A model generated the notes under the pieces. That model saw only the letters and a program-made list of their open reading frames with translations. It was not told where the DNA came from and ran no database searches. A stretch of 64,000 bases of DNA from contig NC_087075.1 of NCBI RefSeq assembly GCF_026151205.1, positions 15,329,628-15,393,627 of the forward strand, given 5' to 3'. The stretch comes from Bolinopsis microptera. Taxonomy: Eukaryota > Ctenophora > Tentaculata > Lobata > Bolinopsidae. Positions 34,389 to 45,960 of this stretch are shown here, one piece after another (within the stretch, counting starts at the first letter, position 1; each line of letters starts with the position of its first letter). The position numbers and the translations under genes were made by a program.

Positions 34389-37180
34389 CTAAAACACCAT
34401 CAAATTATTCTCAGTGTACCCTAGCTTCTCAAGGTTGGGAAGACAAGCGAACTTTATCATAGGAGGGGGTCCACACATCATTACAGCAGATTCAGGGCCA
34501 GGTGCAGGGAGGTGATTAGCTATCATGTCAGCTGTTACAAAGCCCGTATCATACTTCCAACCTGGAGGTATTATTGGGGTAATAATTGTGAAATTAATTG
34601 TGTCAAAGTTAGAATCTGGTCGATTAAATGCACAGTTTCGGGGTGTTTTTATAATTGCGTTGAAGTGAGAGCCTTGTTATTATATTCCATAATATTGTCA
34701 TCTATTCTAATAAATGTGACCAGCTGTAGCAACATGGCCGGATAAATGATAATACCCTGTTTGTGTAACCCATCACACCCAATTATATACTGACTGTTTG
34801 AAGGGGTCATTTACTCAACTGGTTTTCAAGTCTCTTATAAACGCCGTAAATAACGTGACTCATTAAGATTTCAAGTTGAATGGTCTAACTACTGTTTATG
34901 TAGCCGCACAGAATATGTTGAATACTAATTATTCCTTCTAGCAGCGTGACAAATTGATATGATGATTGATATAATGTAGAAGGCCGAAAAAGTGATATTT
35001 AATCGATTTCTCTGTTACTCCAGCTTCATTATAATGTAAAATGTTCCCATGATTATATCCCCGATAAGTCGTCAACATTGAGCTCCAATAATTGTACGTG
35101 TGCCTTGAGAACCACATAGGTACCAGTTTCAAAAACTAAGGAATATTTCACATACCAGTCTCAAAAACTGAGGAATATTTCACATACCAGTCTCAAAAAC
35201 TGAGGAATATTTCACAAACCAGTTGCCGGAGCTTTGTCCACTGTGTACCAAACATTGAACCTCTCATCAGACTGCATACTTTCAATAATATCCTGACACA
35301 GAATATCCTCAGGTGTCTGATTAGCAAACAAGAGGAAGATCTCTGAATCGTCACCAGGGTTCTTTAGAATCTCAGTTGCTACCTGCAGCATCGGCGTAAT
35401 ACCTGGTAATTAGTGTTTCATTAATTAGGTAATTAAGTAATTAGGGCAAGAAATTGCATATCAAAATAATAAGATAACACTAACAGTTTTAGATTGTTAT
35501 CTATTTATAGTTTGAGTTACGTCATTAGTAATATGTGTTTTGGTGATTATACGTAGAATTGAGATTGATAGTTCCCAAACAAATCATTTTGTTGAATAAT
35601 CTAATTATTAAAATATTTAGGTAATTTAATTATTTGAATAATTAATCACCTGAACCGCCAGCTATCATTCCTATCTTCCTTCCTAACACACGGTTCACAG
35701 CTCCTTTCTTCTTCACTTCATACTTACCGTTTCCAAGATAGTTGATCTTTCCCTGTATATATTAGAAATATTACAAAATATATTACAAAATATATTACAA
35801 ATATTACAAATATCACAAATATTACATACATACATACATACATGTTACATGGTAAGGTCTCCTCCTAGTCGTTGGAGTGGCCTGCATCACACACATCGCG
35901 TTGGCGGCGTAACATATGTCTCCACTGTACTCGGTTGGTAGCCAAAGCTTCTGTTGTGTTATTGTCGATGTTTTCAACACCTGTAAACTTAGCAGCATCT
36001 TCGAGTACGCAGGACTTCCAATTCTTACGGGGTCTGCCCCTTGACCTCTTTCTTCCATAATTTGGCTTCCAGTTCAACAGAAACCTCGGTAGTCTAGAGT
36101 CTGGCATTCTAACTACATGTCCATACCAACGTAGCCTGGCAGCACTGATGAAAGTCTCAACAGACTTGATGCCAGCCCTCCTAAGAACTTCGTCGTTGGT
36201 CACATGAAAGAACCATTTGATCCTAAGGATCCTTCTCAAGGAGGTTTGATGGAAAACCTCGAAGCGTTTCATCTGCTTTTTGGTGGTGTTCCAGACTTCA
36301 GCTCCATACAACAAGATGGTGAGGACAGCAGCCCTATAGATCCTGATCTTGGTTGGAGTCTTTATAGTTCTGCTATTCCAAATGTTCCAGAGCTGATGAA
36401 AGGCGCCATTAGCCTTCTGGATACGGACATCCAGGTCTTTGTTGATTGTCCCATCCCCACTGATAGTTGCACCCAGGTAGACAAAGTTGCTAACCTGCTC
36501 GACGGGTTCACCCTCAACCGACAGCTCAATACAATCATCCTTGATGAAAGGTCGCTGGGAGGCGCACTTGCTTACAGCCATGCATTGGGTCTTCTTTGCA
36601 TTTATTCTGAGCCCAGCGTAGGAGCTGTAATGAACTAATAGATCAGTTGACTCCTGTAGGCCTTCCCCTGAGTTGTCCATAATAGCCATGTCATCAGCAT
36701 AATCGGTGTCCAGAATGACCTTTTCCTCGACCGTCTTCATCTCTTTCTGCAGCACTGCGCCTTGACTGATGATCTTGTTGGTCTCAGCCAGAAATGCAGA
36801 AAAGTTTAGGCAGAAATTAAAGACAGGAGGTGCTTGAATGTCACCCTGACCTGTGCCTGAGTTAACATCAAACCAGTCTGTCAGCTTCCCCATCACAAAT
36901 ATTACAAATATTAAAAATATCACAAATATCACAAATATTAAAAATATCACAAATATTGCAAATATTACAAACATTACAAATATTACAAATATCACAAATA
37001 TCACAAATATTAAAAATATCACAAATATTACAAATATTACAAATATTTAAAATATTGCAAATATTTGAAACATACCTTAGGACCCCGAACGTCTATACAG
37101 TCCCCAATCTTCATATTCTCCAGGTACTGGGTCAGCTTACCACCGGCAGGGAACTTGGGGTGAACGTCTTTAAAATAAAC
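34389..37180 (-). CDS. CYB5R3: NADH-cytochrome b5 reductase, C-terminal five exons
   Basis: FAD enzyme moving electrons from NADH to cytochrome b5 (lipid desaturation, methaemoglobin reduction), usually membrane-anchored at ER or mitochondria. Exons in minus order: 37076-37180, 35650-35752, 35220-35402, 34389-34561; phases agree through all joins. Counting the last as the terminal exon these are four exons seen here, encoding [20 protein letters not shown], then [12 protein letters not shown] and the IAGGSGITPMLQ nucleotide-binding motif, [12 protein letters not shown] and [18 protein letters not shown], and the C-terminal [15 protein letters not shown] motif with a normal terminal Phe and stop. 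The N-terminal exons with the FAD-binding RPYTP-type motif were not found in the 12 kb to the right, which holds a 5.4-kb minisatellite and nested transposons. CYB5R1/2/3 cannot be separated from this part, so the symbol is for the family. Intact frame suggests a working gene. Confidence 0.88.
35124..35220 (-). repeat. 32-bp repeat of the CYB5R penultimate-exon splice donor
   Basis: Three 32-bp units follow the true junction at 35220. On the minus strand the junction reads ACTG-GTTTGTGAAATATTCC, and the units read ACTG-GTATGTGAAATATTCC (twice), then ACTG-GTACCT. Exon-end equivalents fall at 35188, 35156 and 35124, exactly 32 bp apart. The decoy GTATGT donors are closer to consensus than the true GTTTGT. 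Confidence 0.93.
35765..35830. repeat. (ACAAATATT)n microsatellite, left block
   Basis: Imperfect ACAAATATT repeats close to the acceptor of the CYB5R exon at 35650-35752. The same repeat continues on the other side of the LINE (36893-37062), so the LINE sits within one original array. Confidence 0.85.
35843..36892 (-). mobile_element. 5'-truncated LINE in a CYB5R intron
   Basis: The minus-strand frame encodes the C-terminal half of a non-LTR reverse transcriptase: the catalytic [13 protein letters not shown] motif, [13 protein letters not shown], a thumb region and [20 protein letters not shown], ending near [11 protein letters not shown]. Upstream motifs are missing because the copy is 5'-truncated. 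The 3' end carries a short (ATGT)n tail at 35822-35842. It is inserted within the ACAAATATT array. The apparent start of the long frame in that array is spurious. The frame is open over most of its length, so the copy is fairly recent. Confidence 0.85.
36893..37062. repeat. (ACAAATATT)n microsatellite, right block
   Basis: Imperfect ACAAATATT/AAAAATATC repeats adjoining the donor of the CYB5R exon at 37076. The low-complexity Ile/Thr/Asn and Ile/Phe/Val frames across it are artefacts. Confidence 0.9.
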
Positions 37181-37189
37181 CTGCAAGGT

Positions 37190-37930
37190 AATTAGTTGGT
37201 AATTAGTTTGTAATTAGTTGGTTAATTAGTTGGTGATTAGATGGTAATTAGATGGATAATAAATGGTTTTAATCAATTGATTAAATTGCTTAATTTTGTC
37301 GGCTGTTACAGTCAGAATTATGACTTATGAGTATTGCTGAAAACTTATGTTATGAGATGTAACAGTGAGGCCGTTTTCCATTGTCCACATTAAATATCAC
37401 AGAGGTTCCCGAACACTAACCTTTAAAACCTGGTCACGTGGTTTAAAATAGTACCTGGTCACGTAAAGCCTAGTCACGGGACGCCTCTAATTCAAAGCCT
37501 GGTCAGTGTGGTCACGTGAAGCCTCTAATTTGAGACAGTGTAATAATATGATGATAATAAACTTATAATCCGAACTGCATGGGTAACACCAATATTGGGA
37601 AGACTCCTACAGCTTACTCCTACATGTTAACCTCAGAGGAGACGTTGTTAATCAGCTTTACAACTTTTAACATAGAAGGACTCGGTTCTAAACAAGATGA
37701 ATCAGTAAATAGGAAACAGGAAAATGCTCCTCCAGGTACAGTACTGATGTCTGTACCTTTAAGGAGACAAACTAGGTTGTTGAGAGGTGCCATACTGGTG
37801 GAAGAGGCGGAGGAGGTGGAATAGGCGGAAGGTGACGTCTTGTACCGAATAATCTCATATTTTTGATAAACTGAGGGATTTCAGAATCCAGGAGTTTAAT
37901 TTGAAGCCCCCCTCTCCCTTCTTCCTCTCA
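37190..37930. other. CYB5R upstream intron or flank; nothing certain
   Basis: Contains CACGTG-bearing short repeats (GGTCACGTG-type) near 37430-37520 and an unsupported plus-strand frame at 37579-37824. No FAD-domain exon of CYB5R was found. Confidence 0.45.
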
Positions 37931-37934
37931 ACTC

Positions 37935-38296
37935 AGAATATCTCTAGATCTACCCTCTTATTTCATGAATTAATCAATTCAGAATATCTCTAGATCTACC
38001 CTCTTATTTCATGAATTAAACAACTCAGAATTTCTCTAGATCTACCCTCTTATTTCATATATTAATCAATTCAGAATTTCTCTAGATCTACCTTCTTATT
38101 TCATGAATTAATCAATTCAGAATTTCTCTAGTTCTACCCTCTTATTTCATTAATTAATCAATTCAGAATATCTCTAGATATACCCTCTTATTTCATTAAT
38201 TAATCAATTCAGAATATCTCTAGATCTACCTCTTATTTCATTAATTAATCAATTCAGAATATCTCTAGATCTACCCTCTTATTTTATGAATTAAAC
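37935..38296. repeat. 46-bp tandem repeat, about eight copies
   Basis: Copies of a unit with TCTCTAGATCTACCCTC followed by TTATTTCATGAATTAATCAA, with scattered substitutions. Non-coding. Confidence 0.92.
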
Positions 38297-38983
38297 AATT
38301 CTGTATTTATTCCACTAATTAATTCTGTACACTTGACGACTGTGCTATATACTAGTGAGACGAAGTAACTGCTATTTATACAATAGCTCACAACTCACAT
38401 GTGACATGATGGCTCACACAGTCAAAAGGGTGTGGCTCTTATTGGCTCTTGTTGGCTCTTTATTCGGCTATTTGTTCACAAAATATTAAATTACCCTCTC
38501 GGAATTATGTGACCTACAGTTATAGTATATTAAATAAACGGTTGTGTTGATCCTATAATTTTATAATGTTCTTAGCAGACAATAGAAATGTGTTGGCGAC
38601 ACTACGAAGTGATAAGTTCTCTTTATTAGTTACTCTAATCAGCTCTTTGTTATCGCCTTCTTAGTTTCGCTCTTTTTACATTACGTTCATTTTCAGAGCA
38701 GTTTCTGTAATGTGCCTAATTGAAACTAGTTCGGTAGTAATAACAAACAAAACTTGATGAGGCGGGTCACTCCACTCCTCTACTCTACTTCTCTCTTTAT
38801 CTTTACATTCTTTATCACACTTCTGTTGCAGTTAACGTGGGTATTGTGTAATGACATTTAGTTGCCCGGGACATTTTCAGAGCTCTTATTCAATCTAAGA
38901 GTCTATGACTGCCACAAGATTATGATGTTATTTTTTGAAACTTGTTCGATAACTTTTTTCGGCTATCACGTGTCTGAATGATC

Positions 38984-41900
38984 TGTACCACAGCATCTAA
39001 TTTGTAAAGTAAACTTCAAGTGAGGGAGTACCACAGCATCTAATTTGTAAAGTAAACTTCAAGTGAGGGAGTACCACAGCATCTAATTTGTAAAGTAAAC
39101 TTCAAGTGAGGGAGTACCACAGCATCTAATTTGTAAAGTAAACTTCAAGTGAGGGAGTACCACAGCATCTAATTTGTAAAGTAAACTTCAAGTGAGGGAG
39201 TACCACAGCATCTAATTTGTAAAGTAAACTTCAAGTGAGGGAGTACCACAGCATCTAATTTGTAAAGTAAACTTCAAGTGAGGGAGTACCACAGCATCTA
39301 ATTTGTAAAGTAAACTTCAAGTGAGGGAGTACCACAGCATCTAATTTGTAAAGTAAACTTCAAGTGAGGGAGTACCACAGCATCTAATTTGTAAAGTAAA
39401 CTTCAAGTGAGGGAGTACCACAGCATCTAATTTGTAAAGTAAACTTCAAGTGAGGGAGTACCACAGCATCTAATTTGTAAAGTAAACTTCAAGTGAGGGA
39501 GTACCACAGCATCTAATTTGTAAAGTAAACTTCAAGTGAGGGAGTACCACAGCATCTAATTTGTAAAGTAAACTTCAAGTGAGGGAGTACCACAGCATCT
39601 AATTTGTAAAGTAAACTTCAAGTGAGGGAGTACCACAGCATCTAATTTGTAAAGTAAACTTCAAGTGAGGGAGTACCACAGCATCTAATTTGTAAAGTAT
39701 ACTTCAAGTGAGGGAGTACCACAGCATCTAATTTGTAAAGTAAACTTCAAGTGAGGGAGTACCACAGCATCTAATTTGTAAAGTAAACTTCAAGTGAGGG
39801 AGTACCACAGCATCTAATTTGTAAAGTAAACTTCAAGTGAGGGAGTACCACAGCATCTAATTTGTAAAGTAAACTTCAAGTGAGCAAGTACCACAGCATC
39901 TAATTTGTAAAGTAAACTTCAAGTGAGGGAGTACCACAGCATCTAATTTTTAAAGTAAACTTCAAGTGAGGGAGTACCACAGCATCTAATTTGTAAAGTA
40001 AACTTCAAGTGAGGGAGTACCACAGCATCTAATTTGTAAAGTAAACTTCAAGTGAGGGAGTACCACAGCATCTAATTTGTAAGGTAAACTTCAAGTGAGG
40101 GAGTACCACAGCATATAATTTGTAAAGTAAACTTCAAGTGAGGGAGTACCGCAGCATATAATTTGTAAAGTAAACTTCAAGTGAGGGAGTACCACAGCAT
40201 CTAATTTGTAAAGTGACCTTCAAGTGAGGGAGTACCACAGCATCTAATTTGTAAAGTAAACTTCAAGTGAGGGAGTACCACATCATCTAATTTGTAAAGT
40301 AAACTTCAAGTGAGGGAGTACCACAGCATCTAATTTGTAAAGTAAACTTCAAGTGAGGGAGTACCACAGCATCTAATTTGTAAAGTAAACTTCAAGTGAG
40401 GGAGTACCACAGTATCTAATTTGTAAAGTAAACTTCAAGTGAGGGAGTACCACAGCATCTAATTTGTAAAGTAAACTTCAAGTGAGGGAGTACCACAGCA
40501 TCTAATTTGTAAAGTAAACTTCAAGTGAGGGAGTACCACAGCATCTAATTTGTAAAGTAAACTTCAAGTGAGGGAGTACCACAGCATCTAATTTGTAAAG
40601 TAAACTTCAAGTGAGGGAGTACCACAGCATCTAATTTGTAAAGTAAACTTCAAGTGAGGGAGTACCACAGCATCTAATTTGTAAAGTAAACTTCAAGTGA
40701 GGGAGTACCACAGCATCTAATTTGTAAAGTAAACTTCAAGTGAGAGAATACCACAGCATCTAATTTGTAAAGTAAACTTCAAGTGAGGGAGTACCACAGC
40801 ATCTAATTTGTAAAGTAAACTTCAAGTGAGGGAGTACCACAGCATCTAATTTGTAAAGTAAACTTCAAGTGAGGGAGTACCACAGTATCTAATTTGTAAA
40901 GTAAACTTCAAGTGAGGGAGTACCACAGCATGTAATTTGTAAAGTAAACTTCAAGTGAGGGAGTACCACAGTATCTAATTTGTAAAGTAAACTTCAAGTG
41001 AGGGAGTACCACAGCATCTAATTTGTAAAGTAAACTTCAAGTGAGGGAGTACCACAGCATCTAATTTGTAAAGTAAACTTCAAGTGAGGGAGTACCACAG
41101 CATCTAATTTGTAAAGTAAACTTCAAGTGAGGGAGTACCACAGCATCTAATTTGTAAAGTAAACTTCAAGTGAGGGAGTACCACAGCATCTAATTTGTAA
41201 AGTAAACTTCAAGTGAGGGAGTACCACAGCATCTAATTTGTAAAGTAAACTTCAAGTGAGGGAGTACCACAGCATCTAATTTGTAAAGTAAACTTCAAGT
41301 GAGGGAGTACCACAGCATCTAATTTGTAAAGTAAACTTCAAGTGAGGGAGTACCACAGCATCTAATTTGTTAAGTAAACTTCAAGTGAGGGAGTACCACA
41401 GCATCTAATTTGTAAAGTAAACTTCAAGTGAGGGAGTACCACAGCATCTAATTTGTAAAGTAAACTTCAAGTGAGGGAATACCACAGCATCTAATTTGTA
41501 ATGTAAACTTCAAGTGAGGGAGTACCACAGTATCTAATTTGTAAAGTATACTTCAAGTGAGGGAGTACCACAGCATCTAATTTGTTAAGTAAACTTCAAG
41601 TGAGGGAGTACCACAGCATCTAATTTGTAAAGTAAACTTCAAGTGAGGGAGTACCACAGCATCTAATTTGTAAAGTAAACTTCAAGTGAGGGAGTACCAC
41701 AGCATCTAATTTGTTAAGTAAACTTCAAGTGAGGGAGTACCACAGCATCTAATTTGTAAAGTAAACTTTAAGTGTGGGAGTACCACAGCATATAATTTGT
41801 AAAGTAAACTTCAAGTGAGGGAGTACCACAGCATCTAATTTGTAAAGCAAACTTCAAGTGAGGGAGTACCACAGCATCTAATTTGTAAAGCAAACTTCAA

Positions 41901-44387
41901 GTGAGGGAGTACCACAGCATCTAATTTGTAAAGTAAACTTCAAGTGAGGGAGTACCACAGAATCTAATTTGTAAAGTAAACTTCAAGTGAGGGAGTACCA
42001 CAGCATCTAATTTGTAAAGTAAACTTCAAGTGAGGGAGTACCACAGCATCTAATTTGTAAAGTAAACTTCAAGTGAGGGAGTACCACAGCATCTAATTTG
42101 TAAAGTAAACTTCAAGTGAGGGAGTACCACAGCATCTAATTTGTAAACTTCAAGTGAGGGAGTACCACAGCATCTAATTTGTAAAGCAAACTTCAAGTGA
42201 GGGAGTACCACAGCATCTAATTTGTAAACTTCAAGTGAGGGAGTACCACAGCATCTAATTTGTAAAGTAAACTTCAAGTGAGGGAGTACCACAGCATCTA
42301 ATTTGTAAAGTAAACTTCAAGTGAGGGAGTACCACAGCATCTAATTTGTAAAGTAAACTTCAAGTGAGGGAGTACTACAGCATCTAATTTGTAAAGTAAA
42401 CTTCAAGTGAGGGAGTACTACAGCATCTAATTTGTAAACTTCAAGTGAGGGAGTACCACAGTATCTAATTTGTAAAGTAAACTTCAAGTGAGGGAGTACT
42501 ACAGCATCTAATTTGTAAAGTAAACTTCAAGTGAGGGAGTACCACAGCATCTAATTTGTAAAGTAAACTTCAAGTGAGGGAGTACCACAGCATCTAATTT
42601 GTAAAGTAAACTTCAAGTGAGGGAGTACCACAGCATCTAATTTGTAAAGTAAACTTCAAGTGAGGGAGTACCACAGCATCTAATTTGTAAAGTAAACTTC
42701 AAGTGAGGGAGTACCACAGCATCTAATTTGTAAAGTAAACTTCAAGTGAGGGAGTACCACAGCATCTAATTTGTAAAGTAAACTTCAAGTGAGGGAGTAC
42801 CACAGCATCTAATTTGTAAAGTAAACTTCAAGTGAGGGAGTACCACAGCATCTAATTTGTAAAGTAAACTTCAAGTGAGGGAGTACCACAGCATCTAATT
42901 TGTAAAGTAAACTTCAAGTGAGGGAGTACCACACCATCTAATTTGTAAAGTAAACTTCAAGTGAGGGAGTATCACAGCATCTAATTTGTAAAGTAAACTT
43001 CAAGTGAGGGAGTACCACAGCATCTAATTTGTAAAGTAAACTTCAAGTAAGGGAGTACCACAGCATCTAATTTGTTAAGTAAACTTCAAGTGAGGGAGTA
43101 CCACAGCATCTAATTTGTAAAGTAAACTTCAAGTGAGGGAGTACCACAGCATCTAATTTGTAAAGTAAACTTCAAGTGAGGGAGTACCACACCATCTAAT
43201 TTGTAAAGTAAACTTCAAGTGAGGGAGTATCACAGCATCTAATTTGTAAAGTAAACTTCAAGTGAGGGAGTACCACAGCATCTAATTTGTAAAGTAAACT
43301 TCAAGTGAGGGAGTACCACAGCATCTAATTTGTAAAGTAAACTTCAAGTGAGGGAGTACCACAGAATCTAATTTGTAAAGTAAACTTCAAGTGAGGGAGT
43401 ATCACAGCATCTAATTTGTAAAGTAAACTTCAAGTGAGGGAGTACCACAGCATCTAATTTGTAAAGTAAACTTCAAGTGAGGGAGTACCACAGCATCTAA
43501 TTTGTAAAGTAAACTTCAAGTGAGGGAGTACCACAGCATCTAATTTGTAAAGTAAACTTCAAGTGAGGGAGTACCACAGCATCTAATTTGTAAAGTAAAC
43601 TTCAAGTAAGGGAGTACCACAGCATCTAATTTGTAAAGTAAACTTCAAGTGAGGGAGTACCACAGCATCTAATTTGTAAAGTAAACTTCAAGCGAGGGAG
43701 TACCACAGCATCTAATTTGTAAAGTAAACTTCAAGTGAGGGAGTACCACAGCATCTAATTTGTAAAGTAAACTTCAAGTGAGGGAGTACCACAGAATCTA
43801 ATTTGTAAAGTAAACTTCAAGTGAGGGAGTACCACAGCATCTAATTTGTAAAGTAAACTTCAAGTGAGGGAGTACCACAGCATCTAATTTGTAAAGTAAA
43901 CTTCAAGTGAGGGAGTACCACAGCATCTAATTTGTAAAGTAAACTTCAAGTGAGGGAGTACCACAGCATCTAATTTGTAAAGTAAACTTCAAGTGAGGGA
44001 GTACCACAGCATCTAATTTGTAAAGTAAACTTCAAGTGAGGGAGTACCACAGCATCTAATTTGTAAAGTAAACTTCAAGTGAGGGAGTACCACAGAATCT
44101 AATTTGTAAAGTAAACTTCAAGTGAGGGAGTACCACAGCATCTAATTTGTAAAGTAAACTTCAAGTGAGGGAGTACCACAGCATCTAATTTGTAAAGTAA
44201 ACTTCAAGTGAGGGAGTACCACAGCATCTAATTTGTAAAGTAAACTTCAAGTGAGGGAGTACCACAGCATCTAATTTGTAAAGTAAACTTCAAGTGAGGG
44301 AGTACCACAGCATCTAATTTGTAAAGTAAACTTTAAGTGAGGGAGTACCACAGCATCTAATTTGTAAAGTAAACTTCAAGTGAGGGA
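38984..44387. repeat. 5.4-kb array of a 43-bp unit, about 126 copies
   Basis: A homogeneous head-to-tail array of a unit with GTACCACAGCATCTAATTTG and TAAAGTAAACTTCAAGTGAG. Three units (near 42140, 42225 and 42430) share the same 6-bp deletion. Other variants (CAGTATC, CACCATC, AGAATC, TTAAGT) recur at intervals, indicating block-wise copying. No spacers are present. Frames across it are artefacts. Confidence 0.99.
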
Positions 44388-44389
44388 GG

Positions 44390-44800
44390 CTTTTATAAAT
44401 CACTTAGTGGTTGCATTTTAGAGCACCCTGTGGCCTATTATAATGCCCTATAGTATACTATTAAACTTTTATATGTTTTATGGATAAAATTGTAAATCAT
44501 AGTAACGGAAATATGCCTAATCTTTATAGCAGCAGATAAAATACGTCAAGAACTTTAAATATCTGTAATCATCAGACCCCTCCATATTGTAGGGACCGAA
44601 AGATATCATATTTTATAGAAAGTAACGGAAAGTAATGCTCCTAACAATCATTTTAGTGCATTTTTAGAACACTTATAGAACTTTTAATACTAGTCGTGGT
44701 GCAAATAATAGTAATAGTCAGACCGGACCATATAATATGCGCAGAAAGAGCTCTATATTATTGCTCCTAATAGTAATATTTACAACAGCAGCTGAGAGCA
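44390..44800. other. no gene seen between the two minisatellites
   Basis: AT-rich single-copy-looking sequence without assignable features. Confidence 0.5.
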
Positions 44801-44810
44801 TGTGTAACTA

Positions 44811-45013
44811 ACACGTGTAACTAACACGTGTAACTAACACGTGTAACTAACATGTGTAACTAACACGTGTAACTAACACGTGTAACTAACACGTGTAACT
44901 AACACGTGTAACTAACACGTGTAACTAACACGTGTAACCAACACGACGTGTAACTAACACGACGTGTAACTAACACGTGTAACTAACACGTGTAACTAAC
45001 ACGTGTAACTAAC
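44811..45013. repeat. (GTGTAACTAACAC)n minisatellite, left part
   Basis: 13-bp units containing the palindrome ACACGTGT. It was cut by the hAT-type insertion and continues at 49102-49245, where some units are in inverted orientation. Confidence 0.95.
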
Positions 45014-45960
45014 CAGAGGCGGCTATTGAGGGCGTCCAGGCGTCCGTGGACGCCCATCTGGTGGCTGGTGCTTAAGAATAGAAATAGTGATTAGTAATAG
45101 TGTTCGGAAATATCTTATCGCAATAGAAAGCTCTTTATTCACTCAAACGTTCGAATGAAAGCACACTCATGATCTTTGTGAAATTTTGTGTTGTTGTTCG
45201 TCCAATCCTACGTTTTATTTTTATTTGGACGACTAAGCCGCGTAGTTTTAACACATAGTTAATTGTAAACGGTACAAAGCACATCAAGCGCGTCCACTAC
45301 AGGTAATCTATATGATTTGCTCGTCCAGGACACCTTGCAATTTGAACTATCGACTGTTATGATACTGCGCGGCTGAGATCGTACACGTGTGGTGTCTTGT
45401 TTTACCCATACGGGTGTAAGGCTGTCAGAATGATGCGGCTGTCAGAATGAAGTTTTTATCAAAAATCAAATTACGTTGTTAGAAACTTTATTTTGGGCAT
45501 ATTAAACAGGTTTGCATATACTAAAAACACAAATAAACACTTCCATCACTGAAAGAAAGGCTAAAAATGATTTATTACTGAAATATTTGGAAATACACTT
45601 TCAAATTTTGACATTGCATAAATATGAGGCAGTTTTGTGATCTTGTTGTTAAAGTTATCCCTATAAGACCTGGTACTGGTATATCAAACAACTCTAAAAG
45701 AATGCATTCATACCCTAAAAAACCCTCAATAAACATGTGTTAACAAATTAAAACAGAAAATTCAAACGGCTGTCAGAATGATGGTATGGCGGCTGTCAGA
45801 ATGATGATATTCTGCATTCAAAAAAAGTTGATCAAAAACATCAGAAACATTCGATACATAAAAGAATGTGTTTATTTGTGTTTTTAGTATATCCAAACCT
45901 GTTTAATATCAAGTTTTTGATAAACTCCGAATAGAATCAGTCATTCGTGATTCTAGGATC

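Noticed and set aside
35865-37022. Single 385-codon protein starting with an Ile/Phe/Val repeat
   Set aside because: The first ~45 codons are microsatellite. The real LINE fragment starts near 36892.
37579-37824. 81-codon plus-strand frame as an N-terminal exon of CYB5R
   Set aside because: Wrong strand for CYB5R and no FAD-domain motif; no splice-site support.
38984-44387. CRISPR-like regular array
   Set aside because: The 43-bp units are contiguous with no variable spacers, in an animal genome; it is a minisatellite.
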